NCBI GenBank assembly: GCA_026014665.1
Contig: JAOZHX010000017.1
Span: forward strand, 124,001-188,000
DNA length: 64,000 nucleotides
Direction of reading: 5' to 3'
Source: Candidatus Bathyarchaeota archaeon
Lineage (GTDB): Archaea; Thermoproteota; Bathyarchaeia; Bathyarchaeales; Bathycorpusculaceae
Shown here: piece by piece, positions 17,758-26,336 of the stretch
How the letters are laid out: each line of letters begins with the position of its first letter
Position numbering within the stretch: position 1 is the first letter of the stretch
The notes under the pieces: generated by a model
Seen by the model: the letters and a program-made list of their open reading frames with translations, nothing else
Database searches by the model: none
What the model was told of the DNA's origin: nothing
Made by a program: the position numbers and the translations under genes

Positions 17758-18642
17758 GTGTTTCCAAAGGTTCCCGATCAGCATAAAGTCGGTCGACCTT
17801 TAGTTCCCAACGGTTTAGGCGTAATCTACGTCTTAACAACCGTTCTCTATCTTTTCTCGATCTATTTCTCGAACAGAGTCTTCAATTTAGGGTTAGATAC
17901 CCTAGTGAACGGCGTCTCTGCAGCGTTAACCTTGGCCGTGTGCATCCTTTTCGGCGGGTTCATGGGGCTTTTGGATGACTTTATGGACCTCAAATGGCGT
18001 TACAAAGCCTTCATGCCTCTCATTGCAGCGTTGCCACTGATGTATTTTGCTTTTGAAAACCCTGCACTTAGAACTTCGATATCAATCCCAATCGTTGGAA
18101 CAACCATACAGCTAGGCGAAGCATACATCTTTGTAATCATACCCTTAATCGTCATGATAGTGACAAACACGGTCAACCAACTCGGCGGATTAAACGGTCT
18201 GGAAACGATCTGCCCAGCCATCGTGATCTTGGGATTAATGGCATTTTCAAAATTGAATATCCTTATGGTTGGACCCTTGTTTTTCTGGTTAATACTAGCT
18301 TACTTTAATGTTAGGGGTAAGATTTTCGTCGGTAACGCAGGTTCCTTTGCAATCGGAATCACCATCGCTTCGTTCGCCGTAATATCGGACCTGAAAGCAG
18401 ACCTCTTCATCTCACTTTTACCCTACATCTTTAACTCCTCAATAATTTTGCTCTCCGTCTTCTTCACCCACAAAAAAGCCAAAGTCACCTTCGACGGTCA
18501 AAAACTCACTGCAGACAGCAGAAAAAGCCTGGTCACAGTCATCTGCTACCGTCGTCCCCTCTCTGAACGGCGCATAGTACAAATAATCGCTGCCATAGTT
18601 GCCTTATTTACTCTTCTAGGCGCACTCATCCAACTTTTGTGA
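17758..18642 (+). CDS. GT4 polyprenyl-phosphate GlcNAc-1-phosphate transferase-like protein
   Basis: Membrane enzyme of the Alg7/MraY/WecA family that starts lipid-linked glycan assembly by moving a sugar phosphate to a polyprenyl phosphate. Family motifs: PDQHKVGRPLVPNGLG at the N-terminus, LLDDFMDLKWRYK (metal-binding DDxxD), NQLGGLNGLE (usually N-x-x-D/N-GL-D), and GNAGS (usually GDxGS). About nine TM segments. The frame is open from 17695 inside aglB, but a GTG at 17758 with an AGGAAG ribosome site at 17745-17750 is the better start. It then lacks the first TM helix seen in most relatives. 24 bases after the aglB stop. Confidence 0.85.
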   Translation: MFPKVPDQHKVGRPLVPNGLGVIYVLTTVLYLFSIYFSNRVFNLGLDTLVNGVSAALTLAVCILFGGFMGLLDDFMDLKWRYKAFMPLIAALPLMYFAFENPALRTSISIPIVGTTIQLGEAYIFVIIPLIVMIVTNTVNQLGGLNGLETICPAIVILGLMAFSKLNILMVGPLFFWLILAYFNVRGKIFVGNAGSFAIGITIASFAVISDLKADLFISLLPYIFNSSIILLSVFFTHKKAKVTFDGQKLTADSRKSLVTVICYRRPLSERRIVQIIAAIVALFTLLGALIQLL

Positions 18643-19243
18643 CGCAAAACAGCTTAGTGTTATAGCTTGTTAATTTCGATGTTTTTGATCGGTACCATTT
18701 GCGCTCTTTGTGTGGGTGTGGCGGCTCTTGGGGTGCCACAAGATGGCTTGTGGATTTGGTTGCTTTTTGCTGTTGCTTTGTTTTTCTGCGCCTGTGGTGT
18801 GTAGCAAATGCTTTTTTCTCCACACGCCCTACATGGCTCCATGTTGGCGGCGTCAAGGTGTGGATGTGGAAGCACGCAGAACTTTGCTTTTTTCCTCACA
18901 ATCACCCAAACAACATAATACGATTGGCAAGCAACAAGCCATAAAGCAATTAGAGCTCAAACTGCAGGCAACCTCACGGCGACAACAAAGATCCAGCGAT
19001 TCCATCGGCACCAATTATAGTAACAACTTTAACATTGTTAATTGGTCGCAGTTTTACCTTTAGTTTTGGCTAGCCTACAAGAAATAACGCCGTGGCAGAA
19101 TCAAGCATTAACTGAGTGAGTAGTCATCTTTGTTAAAACCAGTTTCTTTTATGCCCTTCTTGCCACATTAAAGCCGCTTTATATAAGGGAGGCTATATTT
19201 TTTCCAAGCAACAGAAAGATCCATTTTTAGGAAAAAGTGGGTT
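18643..19243. other. 600-base intergenic region with one repeat copy
   Basis: Between the glycosyltransferase and the glutamate synthase operon. Short open frames occur on both strands here but none has a ribosome site or recognisable family. One minus-strand frame (18660-18905) encodes MEPCRACGEKSICY and runs through the repeat at 18708-18744. No RNA gene is apparent. Confidence 0.4.
18708..18744. repeat. Dispersed 37-base repeat, copy A
   Basis: This 37-base stretch matches 31351-31387 at 35 of 37 positions. It contains the inverted pair TGTGGC...GCCACA around a ten- to twelve-base loop. Both copies lie tens of bases downstream of a gene stop, suggesting a transcript-end element or a small dispersed repeat. 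Confidence 0.65.
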
Positions 19244-20065
19244 CTAGTGGCTGTAGAGTTTTTCGTATGGTCGTTTTGACAGCGGCAGTATCTTCTTGAA
19301 TTTGCCAGAAAGGATTTGCTCTGGGTCACAACCAAAATGGCTACAGTACTCCTTAACCAAGCCCTCGATGATTCGCATATCGCGCTTCCCAACAGGCAAG
19401 GTCTTGGTTCCCTCAACTGGCTCGAGAATTTCGCCACGCTCATAGATGACTCCACCATGCATGCCCGTGCCAACGAAGCGTGCTCTGCATTTCTCGCATT
19501 CTTTGAGGCTTAAGCCCAAGATGAGGATGATTCCGCCTGCCATGTACTCAGCCAAGAAGTCGCCTGCAGTTTCGCCAATTACGATTGTGGGTACCTTGCG
19601 CTGGTATTGCTTCATGTGAATGCCTACTCGGTAGCCAACGTAGTCGCGAACGAAGATTTTTCCGCCCCGCATCGAGTGCCCAGTTAAGTCGCCAGCGTGT
19701 CCATGGATGACGATTTCGCCCTCGTTCATGGTGTTGCCGCTTGCATCCTGTGCATTACCGTAAACCCGTACTTTTGGTCCGCTCATGAATGCGGCAAGGT
19801 CGTTGCCTGGTGTTCCGTGAATGTCGATTTGGATGTTGGTGCCAAGGTCTGTGCCAAGGTCTGTGCCAAGGTACCGTTGTCCACAGACGTTGTAGAGTTC
19901 GATTTTTTCGATGCCGTTACTTTGGATTACCGCCCGCAAGAGACAGTTGAGGTCTTTGTAGTAAATATCGCAAGCGTCAATTTTGACCATTGTACCTTCA
20001 TGCATTATTCGATTTTGGTATTTCGGGTCTATTACTGTCGAGTTTACTCTTTGTGGTTGCTGCAT
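19244..20065 (-). CDS. Glutamate synthase GXGXG-domain subunit (Glt3)
   Basis: C-terminal structural domain of glutamate synthase (GOGAT), a separate gene in many archaea. 273 residues with the right-handed beta-helix signature repeats: IQIDIHGTPGNDLAAFM, KVRVYGNAQDASGNTMNEGEIVIHGHAGDLTGHSMRGGKIFVRDYVG (described here as a region at residues 95-145) and AGDFLAEYMAGGII. It helps tunnel ammonia between the glutaminase and synthase subunits. A 12-base tandem duplication near 19839-19874 gives LGTDLGTDLGTN, where relatives have one copy. Last gene of the five-gene operon. Confidence 0.92.
   Translation of the reverse strand: MQQPQRVNSTVIDPKYQNRIMHEGTMVKIDACDIYYKDLNCLLRAVIQSNGIEKIELYNVCGQRYLGTDLGTDLGTNIQIDIHGTPGNDLAAFMSGPKVRVYGNAQDASGNTMNEGEIVIHGHAGDLTGHSMRGGKIFVRDYVGYRVGIHMKQYQRKVPTIVIGETAGDFLAEYMAGGIILILGLSLKECEKCRARFVGTGMHGGVIYERGEILEPVEGTKTLPVGKRDMRIIEGLVKEYCSHFGCDPEQILSGKFKKILPLSKRPYEKLYSH
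19839..19874 (-). repeat. Three-fold 12-base tandem repeat inside glt3
   Basis: Plus-strand GTGCCAAGGTCT occurs at 19839-19850 and 19851-19862 and again, with the last two bases changed to AC, at 19863-19874. It adds four residues per unit in frame (LGTD), so the gene stays open. A recent slippage or duplication event. Confidence 0.85.
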
Positions 20066-20069
20066 ACCT

Positions 20070-21581
20070 TTATGCTCCTGCCATTTTAACGCCCAATATT
20101 TTCAGCTCAGTCTTAGTCAAGCCCACTCCCCGCAACGCCAACCGGTTGCCCCGCAAGCTTTCAATCGCATTGATACCCATGCCACCCATCATGTCCTTTA
20201 TTTCCAAGCTCCAGCCTTGCAGCAGATTCACCAGCCGTTTGGAAGCAATGTCTGGGTTGATGCGTTTGCTAATCCACGGGTCACTTGTAGCGATACCCCA
20301 AGGGCACTTGCCTGTGTAGCAGCGCTGACAAACCGTGCAGCCAATCGCAACCAAAGCCGCCGTTGCAATGTACACTGCATCCGCGCCCAAAGCTATGGCT
20401 TTAAACACGTCTGCTGCACCTCTGAATCCTCCAGCTGCCACCACACCCGCCATGTTTCTTATGCCTTCCTCACGCAAACGCTGATCAACCTGCGCGATGG
20501 CTAACTCTATGGGGATGCCCACGTTGTCACGAATAACTTTGGGTGCTGCACCCGTTGCACCGCGAACACCGTCAATGGCGATAATGTCTGCGCCTGCACG
20601 AACCATGCCGCTGGCGATTGCCGCCACGTTGTGAACCGCAGCAATTTTCACGGAAACTGGTTTAGTATAGTTTGTGGCTTCTTTTAGAGCATAGATTAGT
20701 TGGCGCAAATCCTCGATTGAGTAGATGTCATGTTGCGGCGCTGGTGAAAGCGCGTCTGTGCCCTGGGGAATCATGCGGGTTTTCGCCACGTGCTCAGTGA
20801 CTTTTTCTCCTGGCAAGTGACCGCCGATACCTGGTTTTGCGCCTTGCCCAATCTTGATTTCCACAGCTGCTCCAGCGTTAAGATACTCCGAATGGACTCC
20901 GAACCTGCCTGAAGCCACTTGGACGATGGTGTTTGAGCCGTACTTGTAGAGACTCTTATCCAAACCGCCTTCGCCCGTGTTCCAGTATGTACCACATTCG
21001 GTTGCTGCCCGCGCAAGGGATTCGTGCACGTTTAAGCTGATTGCACCATAACTCATGGCTGAGAACATTATCGGCACATCAAGGCAAAGCTGAGGTGTCA
21101 ACTGAGTTTTTAGAACGTAATCGCCACCTTTGATTTCAAGGTCCAGCTTGTCTGGTTTAGCGCCAAGGTAAGTGCGGATTTCCATGGGTTCCCGAAGCGG
21201 GTCGATTGAGGGGTTGGTAACTTGGCTCGCGTTGAGGAGTAAGCGGTCCCAGTATGTGTAGTAGGGTTTATCACAGCCCATGCCTGTTAAGATGACAGCG
21301 CCGCTTTCTGACTGCTTCTTTAGGTCGCGGATGGCTTCCAATGTCCAGTTGGCGTTGTCACGGTTTGCGTTGGGGTTCTTTCGGATTGTTATTGCGTGAG
21401 TTGGACAGAAAGTTACACATCGCTGGCAGTTAACACAGTTTTCTTCCTTACTGCAAACGGTGTCGGTTTCCTCGTCATAGAAATGTGTATCGTAAGTGCA
21501 CTGGTTGACGCAAACTTTGCAGCGAATGCAACGTTTCTCGTCTCGTTCCACAAGGAACTCGGGAATAACATAGCTTTTCAT
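20070..21581 (-). CDS. Glutamate synthase FMN-binding synthase subunit with N-terminal ferredoxin domain (Glt2)
   Basis: Synthase half of the split archaeal GOGAT: makes glutamate from 2-oxoglutarate and ammonia. 503 residues. Residues 1-70 carry two 4Fe-4S motifs (CIRCKVCVNQC and CVNCQRCVTFCP). The FMN-binding TIM barrel follows: SAMSYGAISLNVHESLA, GTYWNTGEGG, IKIGQGAKPGIGGHLPG, DALSPAPQHDIYSIEDL, IAIDGVRGATGAAP and GADAVYIATAAL. The 3Fe-4S cysteines appear as CTVCQRCYTGKCPWGIAT. It overlaps glt1 by four bases (ATGA-type) and precedes glt3 by four bases. Confidence 0.95.
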   Translation of the reverse strand: MKSYVIPEFLVERDEKRCIRCKVCVNQCTYDTHFYDEETDTVCSKEENCVNCQRCVTFCPTHAITIRKNPNANRDNANWTLEAIRDLKKQSESGAVILTGMGCDKPYYTYWDRLLLNASQVTNPSIDPLREPMEIRTYLGAKPDKLDLEIKGGDYVLKTQLTPQLCLDVPIMFSAMSYGAISLNVHESLARAATECGTYWNTGEGGLDKSLYKYGSNTIVQVASGRFGVHSEYLNAGAAVEIKIGQGAKPGIGGHLPGEKVTEHVAKTRMIPQGTDALSPAPQHDIYSIEDLRQLIYALKEATNYTKPVSVKIAAVHNVAAIASGMVRAGADIIAIDGVRGATGAAPKVIRDNVGIPIELAIAQVDQRLREEGIRNMAGVVAAGGFRGAADVFKAIALGADAVYIATAALVAIGCTVCQRCYTGKCPWGIATSDPWISKRINPDIASKRLVNLLQGWSLEIKDMMGGMGINAIESLRGNRLALRGVGLTKTELKILGVKMAGA

Positions 21582-22702
21582 AGTCTTTGAACCTCCACTT
21601 TCAAGGGTGTTTTTAGTTTAGCAACCACGGGTTCGCCACCTCTGGGACACCAGAACTTATCAAGGTTCGGGGAAACTAGACGCATCGCCGATTCCTCAGA
21701 CGACAAATATACGATGTCACCGCATTGACCAGCAACGAGCGGTCGCAGTTTGATTCTATCAGTTAACCCAATCATCTCGCCATGGTGAGCAATCACAATA
21801 CTGAATGGCCCATTCATGAGCAGGCTGCCGTAGGTTTGCCGAAGAGTCCGTAGCAACAGTGCTTTTTGGGGCTCCATCGCGTCGATTTCCTCCCACAGAG
21901 GCGAAGCAAAAACCTGAGCCACCAACTCCATTGGCAAGTGTTGCCGTCGCATGAGCAAATCAACCGCGTAAGCCAGCACTTCCGTGTCCGTTTGCATGGT
22001 GCACTTGTAACCGTGCATCTCTAGGTATCGACGGTTTATGCCGTAAGATGACAATTCACCGTTATGCACGACTGTCCAATCCAAGATGTTGAATGGGTGA
22101 GCACCACCCCACCAGCCTGGCGTGTTGGTTGGGAAACGACTGTGGCATGACCACAAGTAACCCTGGTAATCTTCAAGGCAGAAGAAATCTGCAACGTCCT
22201 CTGGGAAACCGACGCCTTTGAAGACACCCATGTCTTTGCCGCTTGAGAACACAAAGGCTTTGCCTGTTTCAGTGTTTATGCGCATTATGGCTTCTATTAC
22301 GTAATCCTCTTCTGTCTGCTCTTTCGGTCGGCGTTTTTTAGGCTCCACAAAGTACCGCCAAACAACAGGGGGGTCCTGCACGTTGGCTGGTTTTGTCTGC
22401 ATTTCTTCATCGTAGATGATGTTGAACCGTGAAGCTAGTATACGGTCGGTTCTCTCTTTTGCATCACGGCTCAAGTACATGACGTGAAAAGCGTAGTAGT
22501 CCTTGAATTGTGGGTATATGCCGTAGATTGCAAAGCCGCCGCCAAGTCCGTTGCCTCGGTCATGCATGTTAGTTATTGCCCGCACGGGGTCTTTGGAGCC
22601 GAAACGGCTGCCGCTGGTGTCCATCATACCGAATATGGCGCAACCTGAAAAATCCTTGTCATCGCCAAAAGGGCTGATTATTTTTCTATCGTATTTGTCC
22701 AT
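21578..22702 (-). CDS. Glutamate synthase glutaminase subunit (Glt1), class II amidotransferase
   Basis: Releases ammonia from glutamine for the synthase subunit. 374 residues. The nucleophilic Cys is in SGCAIFGMMDTSG at about residue 21; unlike purF-type enzymes it is not residue 2, which is usual in archaeal Glt1 and implies an N-terminal propeptide or different processing. Further motifs: HDRGNGLGGGFAIYG, CHSRFPTNTPGWWGGAHPF, VVHNGELSSYG and TDTEVLAYAVDLL. It starts four bases after the flavoprotein stop. Confidence 0.95.
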   Translation of the reverse strand: MDKYDRKIISPFGDDKDFSGCAIFGMMDTSGSRFGSKDPVRAITNMHDRGNGLGGGFAIYGIYPQFKDYYAFHVMYLSRDAKERTDRILASRFNIIYDEEMQTKPANVQDPPVVWRYFVEPKKRRPKEQTEEDYVIEAIMRINTETGKAFVFSSGKDMGVFKGVGFPEDVADFFCLEDYQGYLWSCHSRFPTNTPGWWGGAHPFNILDWTVVHNGELSSYGINRRYLEMHGYKCTMQTDTEVLAYAVDLLMRRQHLPMELVAQVFASPLWEEIDAMEPQKALLLRTLRQTYGSLLMNGPFSIVIAHHGEMIGLTDRIKLRPLVAGQCGDIVYLSSEESAMRLVSPNLDKFWCPRGGEPVVAKLKTPLKVEVQRL

Positions 22703-22705
22703 GTC

Positions 22706-23986
22706 TTACTGCACCACACACATTTTCCGCTGCAAACTCAACGGCAAACAGGCTAAACCGAAGTCATCTTCAAGCAGCTTTTGCTTAAACTTCTTAACGT
22801 TAACCTTGTTCTTCATAAGGTAGAACAAGACGCCTGCACGCTCAATGCTGTTCACCAGCGTCATTCCCACGATTACGTTGCTTCGCAAGACCAGTTTCTT
22901 GTACACCTTGCGTTCTGCATCGTGTTTTGTGAGCACTTCCAAGGTTGCGTCTTCCTTGGGGTTGGCTAAACCGATGGAGACGACGGGTATGCCGAAGTAC
23001 TTGAGGCTACTCATATTGGTGCCGCCTGCATACGTGGTTTTGTATCCTGCCATGTTGTAGCCTGCAACCTGACCCTCAATCATCGCCAACGGCCAAAGCG
23101 GCAAGAGCCGGTTCTGGCTGAGGATAAAATCGTAGGCTTCGGCAACGTCGCCGCTGGCGTACACATCGGGAACGTTTGTCTGCATGTTGCTATCGACGAC
23201 TATTCCTCTGTTGGTCTTGATTTGTGTTCCAGCGACAAGTTCTGTTCTCGGGATGACGCCGATGGCTACGATGACAAGGTCACAGGGCACTTGTCCACCT
23301 TTGGTTAAGATGACTCCACCCACTGCACCTTCGTTGCCATCTTTACCTACGATTTTTTGAACAGACTGACCAGTAACAATGTCCACGCCAGCCTTTTTAA
23401 CAACATCCTCAACAATCTCTGACGCCTTAGCATCCAGCAGGAGGCTGAGGATTTTATCCTGCAACTCGACCACCGTAACTTTTAAGCCACGCTTTACCAG
23501 CGCTTCAGTCACGCTTATCCCGATTAAGCCTGCACCTACGACCACCGCAGACTTGGCGCTTATAGCGTCGATTTTTTCAGCTATCTGCACGGCATCCTTT
23601 ATGGTTGTAAAAGTAAATACACCATCCTTGTCTTGCCCATCCATCTTTGGCACGAAGGGTTTGCCACCTGTCGCAAGCAACAGCTTCTCGTAAGGCACTT
23701 TTTCGCCGCTTTCAAGGCTCACGGCTTTCTCGGCAAGGTTGAGTGCGGTGGCTTTTTTGCCAAGTATCGCTTCAGCGTTGGTTTGCTTCCAGAACTCGTC
23801 GTCTCTGCACTTCATCTTTGTGAAGTCTGCTTTGCCGCTTACAAAGTCACTGATCATCGGGCGGCTGTATTGTGGACATGGTTCATCGGAGATTATGGTT
23901 ATGCTTCCGACTGGGTCAACGTCGCGGATGGCTTCGACTGCGCCTATGCCTGCTGCGGAAGCGCCGACAATAACGTATTTTGCCAT
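22706..23986 (-). CDS. FAD-dependent NAD(P)H oxidoreductase feeding glutamate synthase
   Basis: 426-residue pyridine nucleotide-disulfide oxidoreductase family protein. FAD site GASAAGIGAVEAI at residues 8-20, NAD(P)H site GAGLIGISVTEALVKRG at about residue 150-166, and FAD motif VYASGDVAEAYDF at about residue 277. No redox-active Cys pair of the dihydrolipoamide dehydrogenase type. It sits between the ferredoxin and Glt1 and probably passes electrons from NAD(P)H to the synthase via the iron-sulfur proteins. The electron donor cannot be read from sequence. Confidence 0.85.
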   Translation of the reverse strand: MAKYVIVGASAAGIGAVEAIRDVDPVGSITIISDEPCPQYSRPMISDFVSGKADFTKMKCRDDEFWKQTNAEAILGKKATALNLAEKAVSLESGEKVPYEKLLLATGGKPFVPKMDGQDKDGVFTFTTIKDAVQIAEKIDAISAKSAVVVGAGLIGISVTEALVKRGLKVTVVELQDKILSLLLDAKASEIVEDVVKKAGVDIVTGQSVQKIVGKDGNEGAVGGVILTKGGQVPCDLVIVAIGVIPRTELVAGTQIKTNRGIVVDSNMQTNVPDVYASGDVAEAYDFILSQNRLLPLWPLAMIEGQVAGYNMAGYKTTYAGGTNMSSLKYFGIPVVSIGLANPKEDATLEVLTKHDAERKVYKKLVLRSNVIVGMTLVNSIERAGVLFYLMKNKVNVKKFKQKLLEDDFGLACLPLSLQRKMCVVQ

Positions 23987-23987
23987 C

Positions 23988-24431
23988 TTAGGGTTTCACC
24001 TCTTTGAAGACCAGCGCTTGGTTTGGGCAGTTGGCGACACACGCTGGTTCTTCGAGTCCTTGGCAGAGGTCACATTTGGCAACGACTTTGCCCTCCTTGT
24101 CCATCTTGATGGCGCCGTAAGGGCAAACCATTATGCAGGTCCAGCAGCCGATGCATTTTTCCTTGTTATGGGTGACTTGGCCTGTTTTTTCGTCCTTTGT
24201 CATGGCGCCTGATAGGCAAGCGGTTACGCATGGTGCGTCTTGGCAGTGGCGACATTGTATGGCGAATGAGACAGGTTTGTTGCGTTCTACGGTTACGCGG
24301 CTGATGGGTTTGGGGCGTTCGCTGTTGTAGGCTTTGATTATGTCTTTTGATTTTGAATGTGCTACCGTGCAGTAGACTTCGCATAGTCCGCAGCCCATGC
24401 AGGCTTCTTGCTTGGCAATTATTCGCTTCAT
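23988..24431 (-). CDS. Polyferredoxin-type 4Fe-4S protein of the glutamate synthase operon
   Basis: 147 residues with four cluster-binding Cys sets (CMGCGLCEVYC, CRHCQDAPCVTAC, CIGCWTCIMVCPYG, CDLCQGLEEPACVANCP). The layout matches the HycB/CooF/DmsB-type electron-transfer subunits. First gene of the operon; the flavoprotein starts one base after it. It is the likely electron carrier between flavoprotein and synthase. Upstream on this strand a promoter must lie in 24432-24690, which it shares with the divergent phoU-like gene. Confidence 0.85.
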   Translation of the reverse strand: MKRIIAKQEACMGCGLCEVYCTVAHSKSKDIIKAYNSERPKPISRVTVERNKPVSFAIQCRHCQDAPCVTACLSGAMTKDEKTGQVTHNKEKCIGCWTCIMVCPYGAIKMDKEGKVVAKCDLCQGLEEPACVANCPNQALVFKEVKP

Positions 24432-24655
24432 TTAGTTAACCTTTCAATTTTTTTAATTTTTTTCGTTTAGCGTGGGCAAGTGAGCATATGAACGTGTAGT
24501 TCTACGTCGCTTGTGCATAAAACGCCTTTACTTGTAGTCGCTTGCTCAGTATTTTTGATTATTACTCTACATGTGTTTAACGGCATTTTATACTCCTCTT
24601 TCACGGAGGCTAGCTCATCAAAAGGGCATGTATTCTATATAACTTTGTTGAAAAT

Positions 24656-24665
24656 CATTTATATG
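24656..24665 (+). promoter_or_regulatory. TATA box of the AbrB-PhoU gene
   Basis: CATTTATATG lies about 26-35 bases upstream of the ATG at 24691, the spacing expected for a leaderless archaeal transcript. A second TATA-like TTCTATATAAC occurs at 24632-24642. Confidence 0.5.
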
Positions 24666-24690
24666 TAAGTTCATATCCTATGTTATCTAA

Positions 24691-25821
24691 ATGAAACATA
24701 TATCAGGTGTACTTGGTTTGGCTGAAAAAGACCTTGGGTACAGACGTGTCCAATGCACGGGCAGAGGCTCATACATCATTTCCCTTCCCAAAGATTGGGT
24801 AGAAGACACAGGGCTCAAACGTGGCAGCGAAGTCGCCTTCAACCTTCAACCCGACTCCACCTTAACCCTGGTACCAAGAGCTATCATGGAAAAGGAAGGT
24901 CGCCAAGAATCATCCAAACACAAAGAATACTTCATAAACGTAGACCCCAAAGAAGCCCCTGTATCTGCCCTTCGCATGATTCGGGCACTCTACGCCATCG
25001 GAGCCGACATAATCCACATTCACTTCAAAAACATCAAAGACATCACAAAATACAAAATCGAAACAAAAAATTTCGTTCGAGACACCTTTTTAGGTGCAGA
25101 AATAATCGATGAGACACCAGATGAAATAACGCTTCAAATCCTAATCAAGCACTCAGAATTCGGTCTGGAAAAAGCGGTTCGGCGCATGGCTATTGTGGCT
25201 TTGGCGGCAAACCGAGATGCGATTGCATCGTTTAAGGATCGGAGCACGACTCTCTTTGATAGCGTTATCAACTCGCGCAACGATGTTAACCGTCTTGGAC
25301 TATACATTGTGCGGCAACTAAAGTATGGCATTGAACGCAACCTGTACCGCGAACTCGGCTTTAAGACACCTAAAGAATTCTTACTCTACCGTATAGCAGT
25401 AAACGACATTGAAAACATCGGCGAAAATGCTCTAAACATCGTCAATCATATCGGAACTTTCCAAAAAATGATAGATGACGAAACACTCTTTGTACGTGAT
25501 GCCATTGACGAAGAAATCTATGGTCAACTTGTGAGTTTTTACGGCCAAGCACAACAACTCTATGAGGACGCAGTCAAAGCAGTCTTTAAGCGCGACTACA
25601 AGGACGCCGAGAAAATTATATCCAAACGCGAATCGATGATTCCATTAGAAAATGAGTTGATTATGGTGATTTCAAGCAAGAAACTTGACCCCAACGTGGC
25701 GTCGATTTTAAGGTTGATTTTCGACAGCACCAGACGCATATTGGATTACAGCCGAAACATGGCGGAACTTACACTTAACCGCACTGTGGAAGAACTCTGC
25801 TCAACCCTCACCTACAAATAA
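24691..25821 (+). CDS. AbrB-PhoU fusion phosphate-uptake regulator
   Basis: 376 residues. The N-terminal 60 residues form an AbrB/SpoVT-type DNA-binding swapped-hairpin domain (RRVQCTGRGSYIISLPKDWVEDTGLKRGSEVAF), followed by a helical PhoU-like domain (residues about 130-370) with repeated PhoU motifs (ALNIVNHIGTFQKM and DYKDAEKIISKRE). Such fusions are common in archaea and are taken to regulate phosphate transport genes. No Pst transporter is within the window. Ends four bases before the convergent small gene at 25825. Confidence 0.85.
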   Translation: MKHISGVLGLAEKDLGYRRVQCTGRGSYIISLPKDWVEDTGLKRGSEVAFNLQPDSTLTLVPRAIMEKEGRQESSKHKEYFINVDPKEAPVSALRMIRALYAIGADIIHIHFKNIKDITKYKIETKNFVRDTFLGAEIIDETPDEITLQILIKHSEFGLEKAVRRMAIVALAANRDAIASFKDRSTTLFDSVINSRNDVNRLGLYIVRQLKYGIERNLYRELGFKTPKEFLLYRIAVNDIENIGENALNIVNHIGTFQKMIDDETLFVRDAIDEEIYGQLVSFYGQAQQLYEDAVKAVFKRDYKDAEKIISKRESMIPLENELIMVISSKKLDPNVASILRLIFDSTRRILDYSRNMAELTLNRTVEELCSTLTYK

Positions 25822-25824
25822 ACT

Positions 25825-26067
25825 CTACTCTGTATCTGGTTGTTTAATCCAGACTTTTACCTTGTTTTCTATGCTTATACGTGCCTCAGACTGCATGAGG
25901 TTAACTTGGGTTTGTATGAGTCTTTGGTCGGTTGTTTTGAATTCTTTTTTTATGGCGTCTTCCAGCTTGGGCAGGTTAATGTGCTCTACTGAACCGACGA
26001 TATTCCAGAAGTGCGCCTGAATTTTGTGTCGCTTCTTTTGCGCTTCCACCCTTGAGGATTTAGACAT
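25825..26067 (-). CDS. Small conserved-looking protein, unknown function (80 aa)
   Basis: 80 residues, highly charged, predicted mostly helical (KKRHKIQAHFWNIVGSVEH, LPKLEDAIKKEFKTTDQRL). TQVNLMQSEARISIENKVKVWIKQPD at the end has an alternating pattern that could be an amphipathic strand pair. No family recognised. It starts six bases after the stop of a Cys-rich microprotein and is probably co-transcribed with it. Convergent with the AbrB-PhoU gene. Confidence 0.65.
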   Translation of the reverse strand: MSKSSRVEAQKKRHKIQAHFWNIVGSVEHINLPKLEDAIKKEFKTTDQRLIQTQVNLMQSEARISIENKVKVWIKQPDTE

Positions 26068-26073
26068 CCACTT

Positions 26074-26193
26074 TTACCTTGCACAGTATGGCCATTCATT
26101 CTTTGTTTTATGGTAGGTTACGCATCCTTGACAGTCGCCATGGCGCGGGCACTCTTTTTTTGGGCAAGGACAGTTCGGAGCTTTAGCAGACAT
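26074..26193 (-). CDS. Cys-rich microprotein (39 aa), DUF6485-like
   Basis: ATG at 26193, stop at 26076-26074. The product has the pattern NCPCPKKECPRHGDCQGCVTYH followed by a final YCAR; given here in parts, cysteines are at residues 8, 10, 15, 21, 24 and 37. The CPC-x4-C-x2-HGxCxxC order resembles a family of tiny archaeal and clostridial Cys-rich proteins that I recall as DUF6485, probably a metal-binding knuckle. Followed six bases later by the 80-residue gene, so the two form an operon. Confidence 0.7.
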   Translation of the reverse strand: MSAKAPNCPCPKKECPRHGDCQGCVTYHKTKNEWPYCAR

Positions 26194-26336
26194 AACCAAA
26201 CAAATCTTTCATCGATTATATTAGGTATAGCCTTTCTTGCAACCCAAAATATACCACTGCATGGGCAGGTTTAGCCAAATAGAGGTTAAACAGAAAGCGT
26301 CAGCAACCTGTATGCCAAGTCACCAAACCCTGAGTA

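Noticed and set aside
18660..18905. Minus-strand frame with CRACGEKSIC and SCGTPRAATPTQ as a possible zinc protein
   Set aside because: No ribosome site, no family recognised, and part of it is the dispersed repeat; left as intergenic.
19244..24431. Plus-strand open frames over the glutamate synthase operon
   Set aside because: Shadow frames of strongly identified minus-strand genes.
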